Of a stretch of 64,000 nucleotides of DNA, positions 36,891 to 49,219 are shown in pieces. Position 1 is the stretch's first letter; the number at the start of each line of letters is the position of its first letter. Below the pieces are notes generated by a model. That model searched no databases. It saw nothing but the letters and a program-made list of their open reading frames with translations, and was not told the DNA's origin. The position numbers were made by a program, and so were the translations under genes. Origin of the DNA: Micropterus salmoides (Eukaryota; Chordata; Actinopteri; Centrarchiformes; Centrarchidae); NCBI RefSeq assembly GCF_014851395.1, contig NW_024044459.1:19168664-19232663 (forward strand), given 5' to 3'.

Positions 36891-36959
36891 TCAAGTAAAA
36901 TACATTATGTTAGGGTATTTAATATATATCTAACAATAATCCGCATTGGTTTTATCAGA

Positions 36960-37259
36960 GAAGCATCCGTGCAGGTGCAGCAGCTGTTAAGTGCCACCTT
37001 TCCACCTTTTTATTTACGGGCGAAGACGGGGTGCGCTTGTTTTAAGTTACCGTTCATCCGGATGGCAACCGTTTCACCGGAGCGACAGGAAAGGCTTAAT
37101 GATGACCCCGCCCAGTCAAGCTGGCCGCGTAACACACAGCCTGTTTCCTCCCCGTGGGTCACGTGACAGGGAAGAAAAAAGAACGAAGGAAAAGATTAAG
37201 GAAAGAATAAACAAACAGCGGGGTTATCTTGCCTGAGGAGGAGGCGTCGTTATCTGCAG
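36960..37259 (+). promoter_or_regulatory. pheta1: Probable pheta1 promoter and first non-coding exon
   Basis: The sequence turns GC- and CpG-richer than its surroundings and ends with a good donor, ATCTGCAG/GTAATAAG, at 37259/37260. A perfect palindrome GTCACGTGAC (E-box, CLEAR type) lies at 37158-37167, about 100 bp before the donor. An alternative is that this marks the start of some other transcript. pheta1 is the next coding sequence on this strand. Confidence 0.45.
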
Positions 37260-37763
37260 GTAATAAGACGCTTACCTAGTTAATATAACACTGTCACAAA
37301 GTGTGAGTTTAAGGTAGTGTGTAACTGTAGCGCTAGCTAGTACTCTGCGGGTTGGTGCACTGAATATGCTGACGCTGGATGCCCCGCTTGTATTCACCAA
37401 CGCGGCTAAATGCGTTAAACTAGCTGGCACAGACAGATTTGCTTTCAGACAACAGCTCGTTTGTGGTTTGTGTCCCAGTGTCACGGACACTGTAGATGAA
37501 GTCCTGCAAAGTGCTGATGAGTCAAAAGCTTGTGACCAACCCCACAAAGCAAACAGCCAGCACCGCTCGAGACTGAATCACTCGTCCAGACACGATTAGC
37601 TGGCAGAGGTTTTGGTTGGGGGAAAACCAGCTAATGCGTTAAGTTACATGATCATCTTCCTCTGAAGTCGAAGAACCAGCAAAACTACAATCTTGTCGAT
37701 CGTTTGATGTGGCAACTGTGGCGCTAAAATAATGATAGGTGTGTAACTTATTTCTCTCCTCCA

Positions 37764-37880
37764 GCCTGCTTTTGGAGAGGCAGAAAAAAAGACAAAAGGA
37801 GATGGGAGACATGTTAAGTTATTAGCTCCAGATGTGGTGGCAGGACGGTGGTGGATGTCAGCTGGATGTGAGATAAACAC
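37764..37880 (+). other. pheta1: Candidate second non-coding exon of pheta1
   Basis: Bounded by a pyrimidine-rich acceptor (TTTCTCTCCTCCAG) and a consensus donor (AAACAC/GTAAGT). No long open frame. The exon is inferred from splice signals only. Confidence 0.35.
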
Positions 37881-38122
37881 GTAAGTAAAACAACTTTAAA
37901 TGTGTAGTTTAGTGACAGCATTTTGTCCAGGCAGACTGCAAGTATCACTTGTGCTTGCAGCAATAACACCAACTGTAAAAGCTACAACACAAACAAAATA
38001 GTTGAGCATAATTAGGGTGGTGGATAAAGTTATACCAGTGTACAAGGTACAGGGTTGTTTATTAGTCATTATACAGCACAAGGCTGCATAACGAAACGAA
38101 ATTTGTAGTTCCTTCATGCTAG

Positions 38123-38147
38123 ACACACACACACACACACACACACA
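38123..38147. repeat. (AC)n microsatellite
   Basis: A 25-bp AC run. Confidence 0.95.
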
Positions 38148-38209
38148 ACATATAATTAAGTGTAGGCCTATATTAAAATATGGTAATATATAAATAACAT
38201 ACAGTTATT

Positions 38210-38880
38210 TATATACATACACGTATCATCTGGGGTGAATGTAAACAGCAGCAACCAGATGATAATATAAAAGTTTGATCTTCACAATAAACAGTCTGAC
38301 ATTTGGGAAACAGAGTCCATCTTGACTGCGTTTGTGCACCAAGTATCATCGATGTAAAACACAGAGTCTGGTCCACCTCCTCTCATCTTGCTGGAGTCTT
38401 GCGCTGACAGCTCGGAACATGGACCACTTGCCCAGTGCTTGATCTGGGATGTTGATGTGGCAGGTCTCTTTAACGATGTGGGCACAACAGTCAATATGAG
38501 TCCCATTTTGTCCAGAACCGCTCTTTAGGAGCAGAATTAAGTCCAAGCTGGGCCAGCATGGCTCCTCCTCTCTGAGCGATCACCGCCTCCCGCCGTGGCG
38601 CCTGGTCCGGTTGTTTGGGCCGGGTGGATCGTGGTGGATCTATAATCCAAAAACCCTGTCTTCATCTTCCAATGACTGTATTTCTGTCAGAGGTAACAGT
38701 TAAAAACAAGTGTAGCGAAGTTTGAAGGAGCTACCGGCTGCTGCTTCTACAAGCGCTGCAGCCTTTTACTCAACAGATTCAAATTGGATTAGTTGTTGTT
38801 TACACAGAGGGGAAGGTCTGAGTCCTAATTTACAGCTGAACATGTGATTTTCATAGCTTAACACCACAACACTTTTAATA
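38210..38880. other. Unexplained, relatively GC-rich block in the pheta1 5' intron
   Basis: Less AT-rich than the adjacent sequence. It has two overlapping minus-strand open frames (38282-38506 and 38346-38546), neither with a signature I know. It could be an old retrocopy, a transposon interior or a transcribed regulatory region. Confidence 0.35.
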
Positions 38881-39483
38881 ACACTTTATAAGTTAGCTTT
38901 TTAACAACATTTGCAGTGGGCCAAGTCTATCCAGTATTTCTTCTGTTTTATACTATAATTTTACTTTGGCACCACTATGCCTGAGATTATGGCTGCACAC
39001 TTTCATAGGTAAAATAAAAGTAAAAGTACAATGTTAGCACTGCCCTGATGGCTGGCCAGATGGCTTAGCGGGGAGGAGACCAGAAAGTGAAGTTTGAAGT
39101 CCTGTTAGCAAGTCACTAAATCAGTCTTTTGTTTTGTTTTTAAAACACCTGATCCTTCTCTGAACACCTTTTTAACATGGTAAGAGCAAACAGACAATTT
39201 GCCCACTGATCATAAAACATCTCACATCCTTATTGATACTGTATCACCATGTCAATAAAGTAAAACTATACAGTCGTGTAGCCCAGAGAGCAAAGGGTCT
39301 GCAGGTTTTTCTACAGCAAACAGTTTAGCACGACTTAAAGCAGAGAGAGCGACTAATGAGCATACTGGAAGGAGAATGCTGCTGCACCCTTTTTATAAGG
39401 ACTAATCAGTTTAACCTTGGGGATGACCTCTGTCTTTATACTGTTCTTTAGGTAAATAAACAGTCTACGGAGGAGGGGAGAAG

Positions 39484-40383
39484 ATGAAGCTGAATGAACG
39501 CAGCGTGGCGCACTACGCCACCTGTGACTCACCGCCCGACAAGACAGGCTTCCTGTTCAAAAAGGGCGAGCGCAACACGGCTTATCACCGGCGCTGGTTT
39601 GTCCTGAAGGGTAACATGCTCTTCTACTTCGAGGAGCGTGACAGCCGAGAGCCTATCGGTGTCATCGTCCTTGAAGGGTGCACCGTGGAACTGTGCGAGT
39701 CAGCTGAGGAGTTCGCCTTCGCCGTCAAATTTGACTGTGCCAAAGCGCGGGTGTACAAGATGGCTGCTGAGAACCAGGCAGCCATGGAGTCATGGGTGAA
39801 AGCTCTGTCAAGGGCCAGCTTTGACTACATGAGGCTGGTGGTGAGGGAGCTGGAGAGGCAATTGGAGGAGATCCAGGAGGCTGCAGGAGGGGGCTACGTC
39901 GGGGTTGGAGTTGGAGGCCTGCAGGTCAGGCCAAAGTCCTACCGGCGACACCAGGTGGCACGGTCCAGGTCTGGAGCATCCTCTTCTTCGTCATCTTTAT
40001 CGTCCTTTTCATCAACCTCAAGCGCTCCTCTCGTGTCAGTCCCCTCCTCTGCCCAAAAGAGCCTTCAGGAAGAGGTTAGGATTGAGGAGGAGTGTTCCAA
40101 GGAGAATGGAGTTGCGTGGAGTAAACAACCAGTCGCCTTGGTTAATGGCTTCGTTGAGGCAGCGTCTTCCTGCGTGGCCTGGGATGGCTGTGCAGACTCC
40201 GGGTATAACACTGTGATTGGTTACGGGGCTGATGGGATGAGGGCTCCACCAGTGCCACCCAGGAGAAGAGGAGCATCTCTTGAAAGCCCCGTCTCGCCTG
40301 GCACTGGCTGCTTCTCCAAACTCCATGAATGGTACGGCAGAGAGGTGGAGGAACTGAGGCTACAGTGGCTGCAGAGCAAGTAA
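39484..40383 (+). CDS. pheta1: Sesquipedalian-1 (PH-domain endocytic trafficking adaptor)
   Basis: A single coding exon of 299 residues, starting MKLNERSVAHYATCDSPPDK as in vertebrate PHETA1. A PH domain spans about 17-113 (GFLFKKGERNTAYHRRWFVL; Trp104 near the end), then a coiled coil at about 113-133, a Ser-rich stretch at 161-190 and PPVPPRRR at 255-262. The C-terminal F&H motif is at Phe277 and His281 (CFSKLHEWYGREV). In mammals this motif binds the inositol 5-phosphatases OCRL and INPP5B, and the protein acts in recycling from endosomes to the trans-Golgi and surface. Human PHETA1 is about 249 residues; the surplus here is mostly Ser/Gly-rich linker. The 5' splice site is TTCTTTAG or AAACAG at 39451 or 39463. 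A candidate poly(A) signal AATAAA lies at 40499. The paralogue pheta2 is the alternative; the sh2b3 neighbour favours pheta1. Confidence 0.9.
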   Translation: MKLNERSVAHYATCDSPPDKTGFLFKKGERNTAYHRRWFVLKGNMLFYFEERDSREPIGVIVLEGCTVELCESAEEFAFAVKFDCAKARVYKMAAENQAAMESWVKALSRASFDYMRLVVRELERQLEEIQEAAGGGYVGVGVGGLQVRPKSYRRHQVARSRSGASSSSSSLSSFSSTSSAPLVSVPSSAQKSLQEEVRIEEECSKENGVAWSKQPVALVNGFVEAASSCVAWDGCADSGYNTVIGYGADGMRAPPVPPRRRGASLESPVSPGTGCFSKLHEWYGREVEELRLQWLQSK

Positions 40384-43300
40384 ACTAATGGAGGTGGATC
40401 ATTTTTGTTTTATCATTCCTTCCTGAACATACCGCAGTATTTACAGCCTTCTCAATTGGAAAAAAAGGCAAGAAAACTTTCAGTCTTATCATCAAAAAAA
40501 TAAAATAACTGATTGATTCCAGATCTTGTCTGGCACAGGGGAATCAGTCTTAAACACTACCCACTGTACATTCCAAGAAATTTTAAAATCAAAATATGCT
40601 CTTTTCCACAGTTTTGCTGAGTGTCATTTGCCAATGACAATTGTTAAGAATGTTAAGAATACGGTATTTAAAATGGTAATCATTTATTACAATCATCAGT
40701 TTATATTGTAGTAGATACAATTCACAAAGACTTGCTGTTCTTCTAATATAATGTTGCCAATGCTTTCTCTGCCTTCCTAGCTTCCAAATATACTTGTTTT
40801 GGGATCAGTTGGTAGGAACCTTGATCTAAAATCATGTTTATCCTGTAGGTATACATGCAATCTACTGCGCTTAGCATGTGGAAAATAACAAAACATATTA
40901 CTGCTCAAAATCACCACAGTCTTTTTCTGAAAACACGGGGAAAGCCAGGATGGATGTTACTGATGTAAATGCAAAACAAAAGAAATCCACATGGATCAGG
41001 TTACAATAGTGAAACGTCAACCAGGGCGTACATTGGTGATGGTAACAGAAAATCCTGCAGCTCTTGTCCGAGCTTTCCTCACTTGGTGACGAAACAAATA
41101 ATTCACGTACATCCCAATAGGAAGGGCACCTGTACAATTAACCAGTTTAATAAAATATATATATATATATATATATTTTTTTTTTTTTAAATCAGCATTT
41201 AAAGCTTTCTGTAACTTCAAACCACTTTAAACTCTAAGGTCGCTTTAATATAGTGACTCGTAGAGAAACGAGGATAAGTCTCGGGACAAGAAAGTGGTGT
41301 TGGGGAAAACTAGTCCAGAATTCTCCTCCATACTCCCGCCGGGACACGTCTCACCCGAGAGGCCTAGTGGTTACTGAGGTCAGAGCATCCTCTCGACAGT
41401 CACTGGGGACAGTGGTGGGAGCTGGATGTCTCGCTCAGAGCAACGCAATGGTATTTTTAGCCCTTGTTAGCCAGCGGCCAGATGATGCTGTGTCATGAGA
41501 ACACTTGTCACTTACTTCTCTTTTGACTCTCACATTTCACAAAAGCAGCTTTAGCATTGAACTTACAGGACTTTACAATTGTAATTCTTTGATCATTTCA
41601 TATTATACAATCCTGTCATCTTAATTTGATCATACTATTGGTTTTGTTTGTTGCAGCTGATTTACCTGAATGTTACTGAGTGTAACTTTTGTTAGAGGCC
41701 TGTACTGTGTAGGAACATCTAACCTCTTGCTTTGTATAGAAATAATTACTATTCCATACTGGAAATTAACACCAGCAGTCGGAAAAACGGGGCCTTTAAT
41801 AATTACTGCTCATACTGTTTCTATATTCAATCACATGTTTATATTTTTGTTTCATATGTGCCTTATGTTATCATTATAACGCCATTATTGCACTTGCAGC
41901 CACTACCATAAGACTTCAGTGATGGGAGTTTCCTTTCCTGCTTTTGTGACTGTACCGCCAGTATTCTTTCTTGGCAAAGGCTCATCTCGGTGCAATCACA
42001 TTTTGACAATGGCTCAGTTCCTTCAGTCTGCATCAATGCACAGCACTATCATTTCTGTTATACAATTGGCTTGTACAGAAACAGCAATGTGGAATGAGTG
42101 GCACAGTGATTTTGTTTGGTTTTTAAAAAAATATTGACATGGTATTCTTTTTTTTAAATCTAAAATTATTGTTGTAGTGTCCATTTTAATAAACTCCAGA
42201 ATAGCATTATTGTCATTACAGATGTCAGTGCTCGGTTTTTTATTGTACAATAGCATTTAAAGGAATCTGTGAATGTGTCAAATTAACCTTATAAATAATA
42301 ATAGTATCTATCTTTATTTAGGAGTGCCAAATGAAGAATGTAAACTAAATGCACAATAATAATTTTTTTCCCTGATTGACTTCCATAATTGTTGTACACC
42401 TTTTCAGCGTTATGGTATGCAATAAGAGTATTATTTTAAATAACCAATAATATTTAACACCTTGTCCAGATATGGTACCCTGATAAGATGTTTGTTAACT
42501 AAGTATTTGCTGCAAACCACTCAATAAATATGTTATGTTGTGGACTGTGTATTTTTCTGTGACATTGAAGTTGTTGAAGTTTTTGTTGAAAGTTGCAGGA
42601 AGACATGTTTTAGCCATCACTATGGCCGCTGGTTCATGCATGAGATGCTTTTCATTATTTTTAGACACAAGTACAGTTTGATGGCTCCCATGAATTCATG
42701 CAAGGCCAGGGCTGGCCTGAAGAAACTACCCACACATGCGTTTGTTCCACTATTCCTGTGGGGACATCGCATTGCCCCTTACCCTAACTTTAACCTAATT
42801 ATAACCTGAACCCTAAAACCAAGTCTTAACCCTCAAAAAGCAGTCTCTACCCGTGGGGACCTGAATCTTTGTACCTACTGTGACAGGAGTTCCTATGGGT
42901 TAGTGTGTGTCAGGTTCAAGTCCCCACCGGAATATACATGAAACACAGACACACGCATTCTTGGAGCTGTTCGCCTCTTCTCTCACCAGGTGTCGCTGTG
43001 AAACAACTTTAAACAGTAGTCTTTCACCCTTGACTTCAGGGAAATCAATCAGTAGGCTTACGTTGCACCTGGCGGGACAGGTGAATGCAATCACCGTCTA
43101 ATGACATAAACCGGCAGGATTTTAAGTCCCCAGAGAAGAAAAAATAAACTTCAACCCGGATAGACTGCGTGCTTTAACTTCCCCTATTAACGTTATATTT
43201 CATGTAGTAAGAACTTGGTAAACCGTCGTTATCCTCAATTGAACAATCGGAAATATAGATAAATGTGAGGCTTTAGGTCGTCGTTAGTATATTGAGTTAC

Positions 43301-44130
43301 ACTGGCAGCAGTGTCAAACCACTACATAGAAAATGCTCTTATTAAACCTCGTTTTTTTTGTGGTTTTCCATCAGTTTAAGGAGTTAATGTAAAAAGAGTT
43401 TAGGCTATATCATTCGAATAATGTACGATAATAATGTAATGATATAACTTGTTAAAGCAGTGACTGACAGACAAATTACAGTAAACCAAACCAAATTTAC
43501 TATATCTGAGAATACTTCATGGTAGTTTCTGCATCGTGCACATACCGTACTTGACCTGGAGGCTGCAGGCGGCACGAAGCTGCAGAAGGGAAGATACTTT
43601 CCGATAATTTCAACATAAAAGTCCATGTTTAAGTAATTTCCAACACGACGGTAGTCAAAAATTAATACAGTCTAATACAACAGTCCTGCAATACATCCTA
43701 CTTTTATTAAGGTTATAATTGTTGAAACTGTTTTAGAGAGGTGTTAGATCAACTGTATGATGACCATTAAAATAATCACTTATTAAGTAAATTAGGCTAA
43801 ATAAGCTTCTTGGAATGCAATATTACTATTTACAGCCCTCTGTATAGTAAGGTACACATAACACACACACAAAATACTGCCCAGATAATGTATTAGATTA
43901 GGCACACATTATGTTTTCAAAACAGCCTCTCTATGAAAAAATAAATAGCTATGTATGCACAATTTCAAGTCTTGAGTACAGGTATATGGTTAAAGGTTCT
44001 AGTGATTGTAATACACGGAGAGAGACGACAATAGATAGAAATAGAGATTTATGATTAATGATAAATTAACGATCATAAAAAAAATTTAGGAAGAGAGAGA
44101 TTAAACAAACAGAGCATTAAGGTATTGCAG
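40384..44130. other. pheta1-sh2b3 spacer and pheta1 3' UTR
   Basis: The start is pheta1 3' UTR of unknown length. An AT run with a poly-T tract lies at 41155-41188. A repeat copy lies at 42745-42975. The remainder shows nothing I can support. Confidence 0.5.
42745..42975 (+). repeat. 'GTGGGGAC' interspersed repeat, copy 1
   Basis: CTGTGGGGACATCGCATTGC, then CTAACTTTAACCTAATTATA, then AAGTCCCCACCGGAATATAC. A diverged copy with the same block order is at 49220-49420. I recall this family as common in teleosts. Confidence 0.55.
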
Positions 44131-44646
44131 CAGTGGACAAAGTACACAAATCCTGTATTTGAGCAAAAGTACAGATACCCTTGTTGAATGTTACTCCACT
44201 AAAAGTAGAAGTCTTCAATTTAAATTTCTACTTAAGTCACATTACAAAAGTACCTGCTTTAAAAAATACATCTTCAGTAAAAATTAGGCTATACTACTAG
44301 TAGGCCTATGGTTATGTTTGTCAGGGGTTACCGACTTGACAAACAGAATTTAAAAACGATCATCAAAATAGTTGCCAATTAAATTTCTGTCAATAACCAA
44401 TCGTGTACTTGTATAAACATCAGATTTTATAAACTCTTCATATGTAAAAATCTTACTTTGTAAAGTAACCAGTAACTGAAGCTGTGATAAAAATGTAGTG
44501 AAGTAAAAAGTACAATGTCGCCCTCTGAGATGTAGCAGAGTAGAAGTAGAAAGTGGCATCAAAAGAAAGTACTCAAGTAAAGTACAAGTACCTCTAATTT
44601 GTACTTAAGTACTTGAGTAAATGTTCTTTGTAACTGTCCACCACTG
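44131..44646. mobile_element. hAT-like non-autonomous element, copy A
   Basis: Starts CAGTGGACAAAGTACACAAA and ends AACTGTCCACCACTG, short inverted tips. The interior is full of AAGTACTCAAGTAAAGTACA-type motifs. GGTATT occurs just outside both ends, but an exact 8-bp duplication is not visible. Confidence 0.6.
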
Positions 44647-44679
44647 TGGTATTACCATCTAAATACTTCCTCGTTTTTG

Positions 44680-45084
44680 CCCAGGGTTATTGGTGCCGCT
44701 TGGCAAGTGTCTTATCTTGAAAAACCCGAATCGGAAGGGCTGTTGTGAGCTTCCTCCGACTTGACGTAGCCGGACCGCGACACATTTTTTTGACAGCGGA
44801 AATGAGGAGTCGCCAGTTTTTTTCGCGTCAAGTTCGTGGCTGAAACTTTTCTTTCCTCTTTTTTTTGTTGTTGCGGAGTGAACCGTCGCGTGTACTCACA
44901 ATGAGAGAGAAAGCGAGCGAGCTGCTTCTCCTCTGAATGATGTCTAGTTTCTGTTACTCACCGCCGACGTCGCTTTGAGTTAACGTTACTTTAGACGCTT
45001 CTCAACACATTTCCGTTATGCGAAGTCCAACTTGTTGGTTTGTCGTCGTGCTGCGGTGGGTGCCCATCCGAGATAACGGAGAAC
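44680..45084 (+). promoter_or_regulatory. sh2b3: Probable sh2b3 promoter and non-coding exon 1
   Basis: A CpG-containing block (CTTGACGTAGCCGGACCGCG; CGCCGACGTCGC) ending in a consensus donor GAGAAC/GTGAGT at 45084/45085. It is the best candidate first exon for the coding exon at 60237, implying a 15-kb first intron. The link is inferred from strand and position. Confidence 0.45.
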
Positions 45085-45878
45085 GTGAGTATGTTGTTAA
45101 CTCCTGTCAGCGTGTGTTACCTTACCTTGTTGTCTTCAAGTGCTTTTAACATCAATAAACTCTTAATGTTACCACATGGGGAGGATTATTCCTCAATGAA
45201 GAATCGCAGCAGTAATGTGGACACGGCTTCCGTCCGAAGTTTAATTTCTTTCTTCACTAATAATCGTCGGAAAATGTGTTTGTGTGAAATTTAAAGGGCA
45301 TTGCCTCTCTCCGGCTCAGGGCCGGTGGTACTGGTGCAGACTTTTTGGCCAAAAAGTAAAGTTTTAGTCTGTTTAAAAGTAAGAGTCCTGTCTTGGGTTT
45401 TCTTTCTTTTAGCCTCTTGGCATGGCATCATACTTGGCACAAAAGATGTACACAACACGTGCTTTTGGAAGTAGTAGCTTTAGTGTATTGTGTGTTTCTG
45501 TGACTTTTTTAAAACAATATTTGGCGCAAATCTATCCCTGGTGGTCGCCATGGTGATGTCGCAATATAAAACCTTACGTGACTTCATTGTAATCCGTGTT
45601 AATGGGCCCAACATGGAGTCAGACTTAAAAGAAAGTCGTTTAACTGTCCAGCACTTCATACTATAAATAGCGAATACATTTAATAGTGTGCACTTGAAAG
45701 GTGAACTTTATTGTTGTTTGCGACAGACGTCATTTTATTGTGTGTTGGCTCGACCGTGAGCAAGGGCTCAGGTTCAGCGGTCACCCCTCATGACTGCTGG
45801 ATGGGGAACAGCAACTGTGGGTAGCAGCCGCTTGGTTTCACAATCCAATGATAAGTAGCAGTAAATCAAAACCAGTAA

Positions 45879-45880
<2 letters not shown>

Positions 45881-45915
<35 letters not shown>
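45881..45915. repeat. (TG)n microsatellite
   Basis: A 35-bp TG run. Confidence 0.97.
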
Positions 45916-45917
<2 letters not shown>

Positions 45918-46116
45918 CTTGGAGGGGATTCACTTCAATTCATGTCGTGCGTGTGTGTGAATGCAGGTTTGTGTACAAGAGGATGTTCCTTCAAAGTTAA
46001 AGGTGCCCTCTCTGTCTGTGAGCTTATAAACTCTGAAGCAACAGGTGTGTATTTGAGGTGGTTCGCAAACTTTTCTGATGCAAATAGTAGAATATTTAAT
46101 CCTAAAATTTGTAATA

Positions 46117-46599
46117 CAGTGGTGGAAAGTAACCAAATACATTCATGTATTGTACTTAAATAGAATTTTGAGGGACTTTACTTAAGTATTTCCTGCTTAT
46201 GCCACTTCATACTTCTACTCCAGTACACTTCAGAGGGAGACATTATACTTTTTACTTAAGTACATTTATTTGACAACTTACTTACTAGTTATTTTGCACA
46301 AGTTTTCCTATACAAAGATATGCTCAACACATAATGCATTGTTATAGATCAAACCATCACAGTATATAAAGTAGTTAAAATTTACCCCACCTCCTCCAGC
46401 TACAACATCAAAATGCTCCTTACATGCCAATACATACAATAATGTATTATGTAACACTCTAAAATGTGCTGACCTTTGATGCCTAAAGTACATTTTGCTG
46501 GTAATACCTTGAATGCAGGACTTTTACTTGTAACTAAGTATTTTTACACTTTAGTATTACTACTTTTACTAATCTAGGGATATTCTTCCACCACCACTG
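46117..46599. mobile_element. hAT-like non-autonomous element, copy B
   Basis: Starts CAGTGGTGGAAAGTAACC and ends CTTCCACCACCACTG. The interior has ACTTTTTACTTAAGTACATT and related motifs. Same family as 44131-44646 in the opposite sense. No matching 8-bp flank. Confidence 0.65.
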
Positions 46600-48411
46600 C
46601 CTTTATATTACAATATCCATGCACAGGGTCAATCCAAGGTCGAAAATATACTTGGGTAGGCTTCCTCCACCTGCCAGCCAGTTTCCCTCACTGTAACATA
46701 ACAGGCCTCATTAACTCTGAGAGAGCCAGAGCATTGTCAGTTCACAAGTATATCATAAACTAAACTTATGAACCACTGCTGTTTGATAAAATGTGTCAAA
46801 GTACACTTGGGCAGCCAGTGCTAAACTTGGGTGGGCCATGCATGTATTGGCATATAGTACATTATATTGAAAAATCAATTGACAGATAATGTCGTGTCGC
46901 TCACCTGTCGCTTACATATAATTACCAGGGATACAAGCTGTGTCATATTGCCTGGCCTTTAAAAATGTGTATCATCTAAGGTGTGTGAAAAAACATTTTG
47001 TAACGTACATATTTACCTCCTGCAGTAATCCCAGCAACAGGCTGAGGTTGGCATTCCTTGCTGATTCAGTCATGTACATATGACCATTTTAACACTTTGA
47101 GTCATTGATGCACAAAAGACAAAAAAAACAACAACCTGCCTCTAGAGTTGGGAAGTAAGACCTCTTATCCTGTACATAATATTTTTCATGGCAGACAGGT
47201 CTAACTCTGTCAGCCACAGACGAAGTGTTGCCTGTAATTTAAAGGTTCATTGCCGGGCCAGATCCCTGATTGGGCTGTACGGTTGTACATGTTTGTGATG
47301 AATTTCAGAAAAAGCTTTTACTTTCCTACAGACTTCCATGGTTTTGGAAAGTTTGGGAATGTTCTTGCTGTCTTCACTTCACTCTTGCTGTGTGTGGTAT
47401 TGACAAGGGTTCTGCCCTGCCTGTATAAATGTGTAGAAATACAGTAAAAGCTAAAGATTTAAAGACTCTAACACACAATATTGACAAATCATGTATGATC
47501 TTCAGGTCTGATGGCCATCTGGATATCATGAGTTATGATAGTAATTCTGATTTAAATTTTCAGTGCTGGAAAATCTTGGACTTCCCCGTAATTATAATAA
47601 CATGACATGATTGTTTGGATGGGGATTTTATTCACCACATCACAGTATTGTCTTGCTTGCTGTCTGAGACATCTTTCCTTTAAAGAAAAGACTGTAACAT
47701 CCTGGAATTCAGACATTATAGTAGTCATCTTTGCAATGTTTTTGAAGCATTTTGCAGTATTGATGAACATGTATGCGCATGTGCTGTTGTGGAAGAAGTG
47801 AAGAAAGCAATGAATTCTGCCACCTCAGCTGTCAGCCGTGGATTCACTGTGGGAGGTAAATTTGGCAGCTTGACAAAAGTAGGAATCTGCAAAAGGAGGA
47901 ATTACAGACAAAGACGGAAGACACAAATTAGTGAAGAAAATGGCAGGGGGAATCAATAGGAACCTTTTGCAACGTAAGATGTTTTTTAGCAGTTTGTGAG
48001 TGTGCTGTATGTGTGACGTGACTCGCATAGCACTTGGCCACCCAAACAGCTAAGCCTAAAAATCTCAGACTTAATGGTGGATTCTCACCACAAACACACA
48101 TACGCACGAGGCATACAGTAGGGTTAAGTTCTTTGCGTGTGTGTGCAAGCGTTTGGGGGGTGTGCAGACATGCATTCCTGTGTTTTTCTTTTCAAAACAG
48201 CAATAATTACAGACTGTGTATTTGCGTGTGTTTACCCCAATGCGCCCCTGTTCTTGTTGTAGAAAGAATGTTGATTATAGGCCAGACGTAGCTGCAGCAG
48301 TATGAGGATGTCGCTTAAAATGTGTTTGCTTGTAGGTTCTGTAGTTGAAATAGATGAATGGATTTCTGTGTGCGTGTGTATGTGTACACAGTGAGGATGT
48401 AGGATGGGGTC

Positions 48412-48416
<5 letters not shown>

Positions 48417-48449
<33 letters not shown>
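48417..48449. repeat. Poly(T) tract, 33 bp
   Basis: An uninterrupted T run just upstream of a repeat copy; it may be an old poly(A) tail on the other strand. Confidence 0.95.
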
Positions 48450-48453
<4 letters not shown>

Positions 48454-48529
48454 CTGCCCAGTCAAACTTGCAAAAGAAACACCCTGAATGTTTGCTTTTA
48501 ATTCATGAGAAGCTTCTCCAGGTTTCACA

Positions 48530-48830
48530 AATGCATACGTACAGAGCTGCAATGAGTAGTATATTAATGGATCAGACGATGAAATTACATCAGCGACTAA
48601 TTGTTTTGGTCATTTTTTCCAAACAAACATGCCAAATATTTTCCAGTTCCAGCTTCTCAAATGTGAAGATTCGTTCCTTTTCTTTGTCAAATGTGGCACT
48701 AAATTAAAACTCTTTAGCTTTGGGGCTGTCGGTCAGACAAAACAAGCAAACTGACAATCATAGACCAAACAATCGGATAATTAAGAAAATAACGATCATA
48801 TTAATCACTGGTTATCTTTAGTGCAGCCCT
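48530..48830 (+). repeat. Interspersed 'AGCTTCTCAAATGTGAA' repeat, copy 2
   Basis: Contains TTTTCCAGTTCCAGCTTCTC and AAATGTGAAGATTC, then TAGACCAAACAATCGGATAA, ending TTAGTGCAGCCCTA. This is the fullest copy in the window. Confidence 0.6.
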
Positions 48831-49219
48831 ACATGCACATATCTAATAGTGCTTTTTGTGTTTGTTTCTCTGTGTCTGTGTGTGTTTAGCAGAAACGGGA
48901 GTCACGTCTAAGTTGAAGTGAAAGTAGGAACCTATTCTCACGCAAAATACAAAATTTGCATAATGTCACAAGTTTATTCCTAACACAAGCACAGAGTTTG
49001 CTATCACTGCAGAAAGAAAGCCACAAACAGGATTCTTGGGTGATGTCTTTGTCTGAAAGTGCGAACACTGAAACTCAATTGGCTGCCCATGAGTCCCAAT
49101 GTGGAAAAGTTTATAACTCCCGAATTAGCCTTCCAGGAAGTCGGATGCCTGTAGATGATTCACACACAGCCGATCAGAGTGACTGAAGGACTCAATTACC
49201 TGCAGCATCCCCACACGCA

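Larger units (their letters stand above)
27992..36959. other. prr16-pheta1 intergenic region
   Basis: About 9 kb. The first part is presumably prr16 3' UTR, but its end cannot be placed. Microsatellites lie at 29290-29321, 29656-29709 and 34731-34792; a CT-rich tract at 31410-31440; SINE-like and hAT-like remnants at 35555-36890. No exon-like pattern is recognised. Conserved synteny breaks somewhere between here and pheta1. Confidence 0.55.

Noticed and set aside
39060..39115. GATGGCTTAGCGGGG, resembling the start of a tRNA-like SINE
   Set aside because: Only about 15 bp fit; no B box or acceptor stem could be found, so no tRNA or SINE is called.
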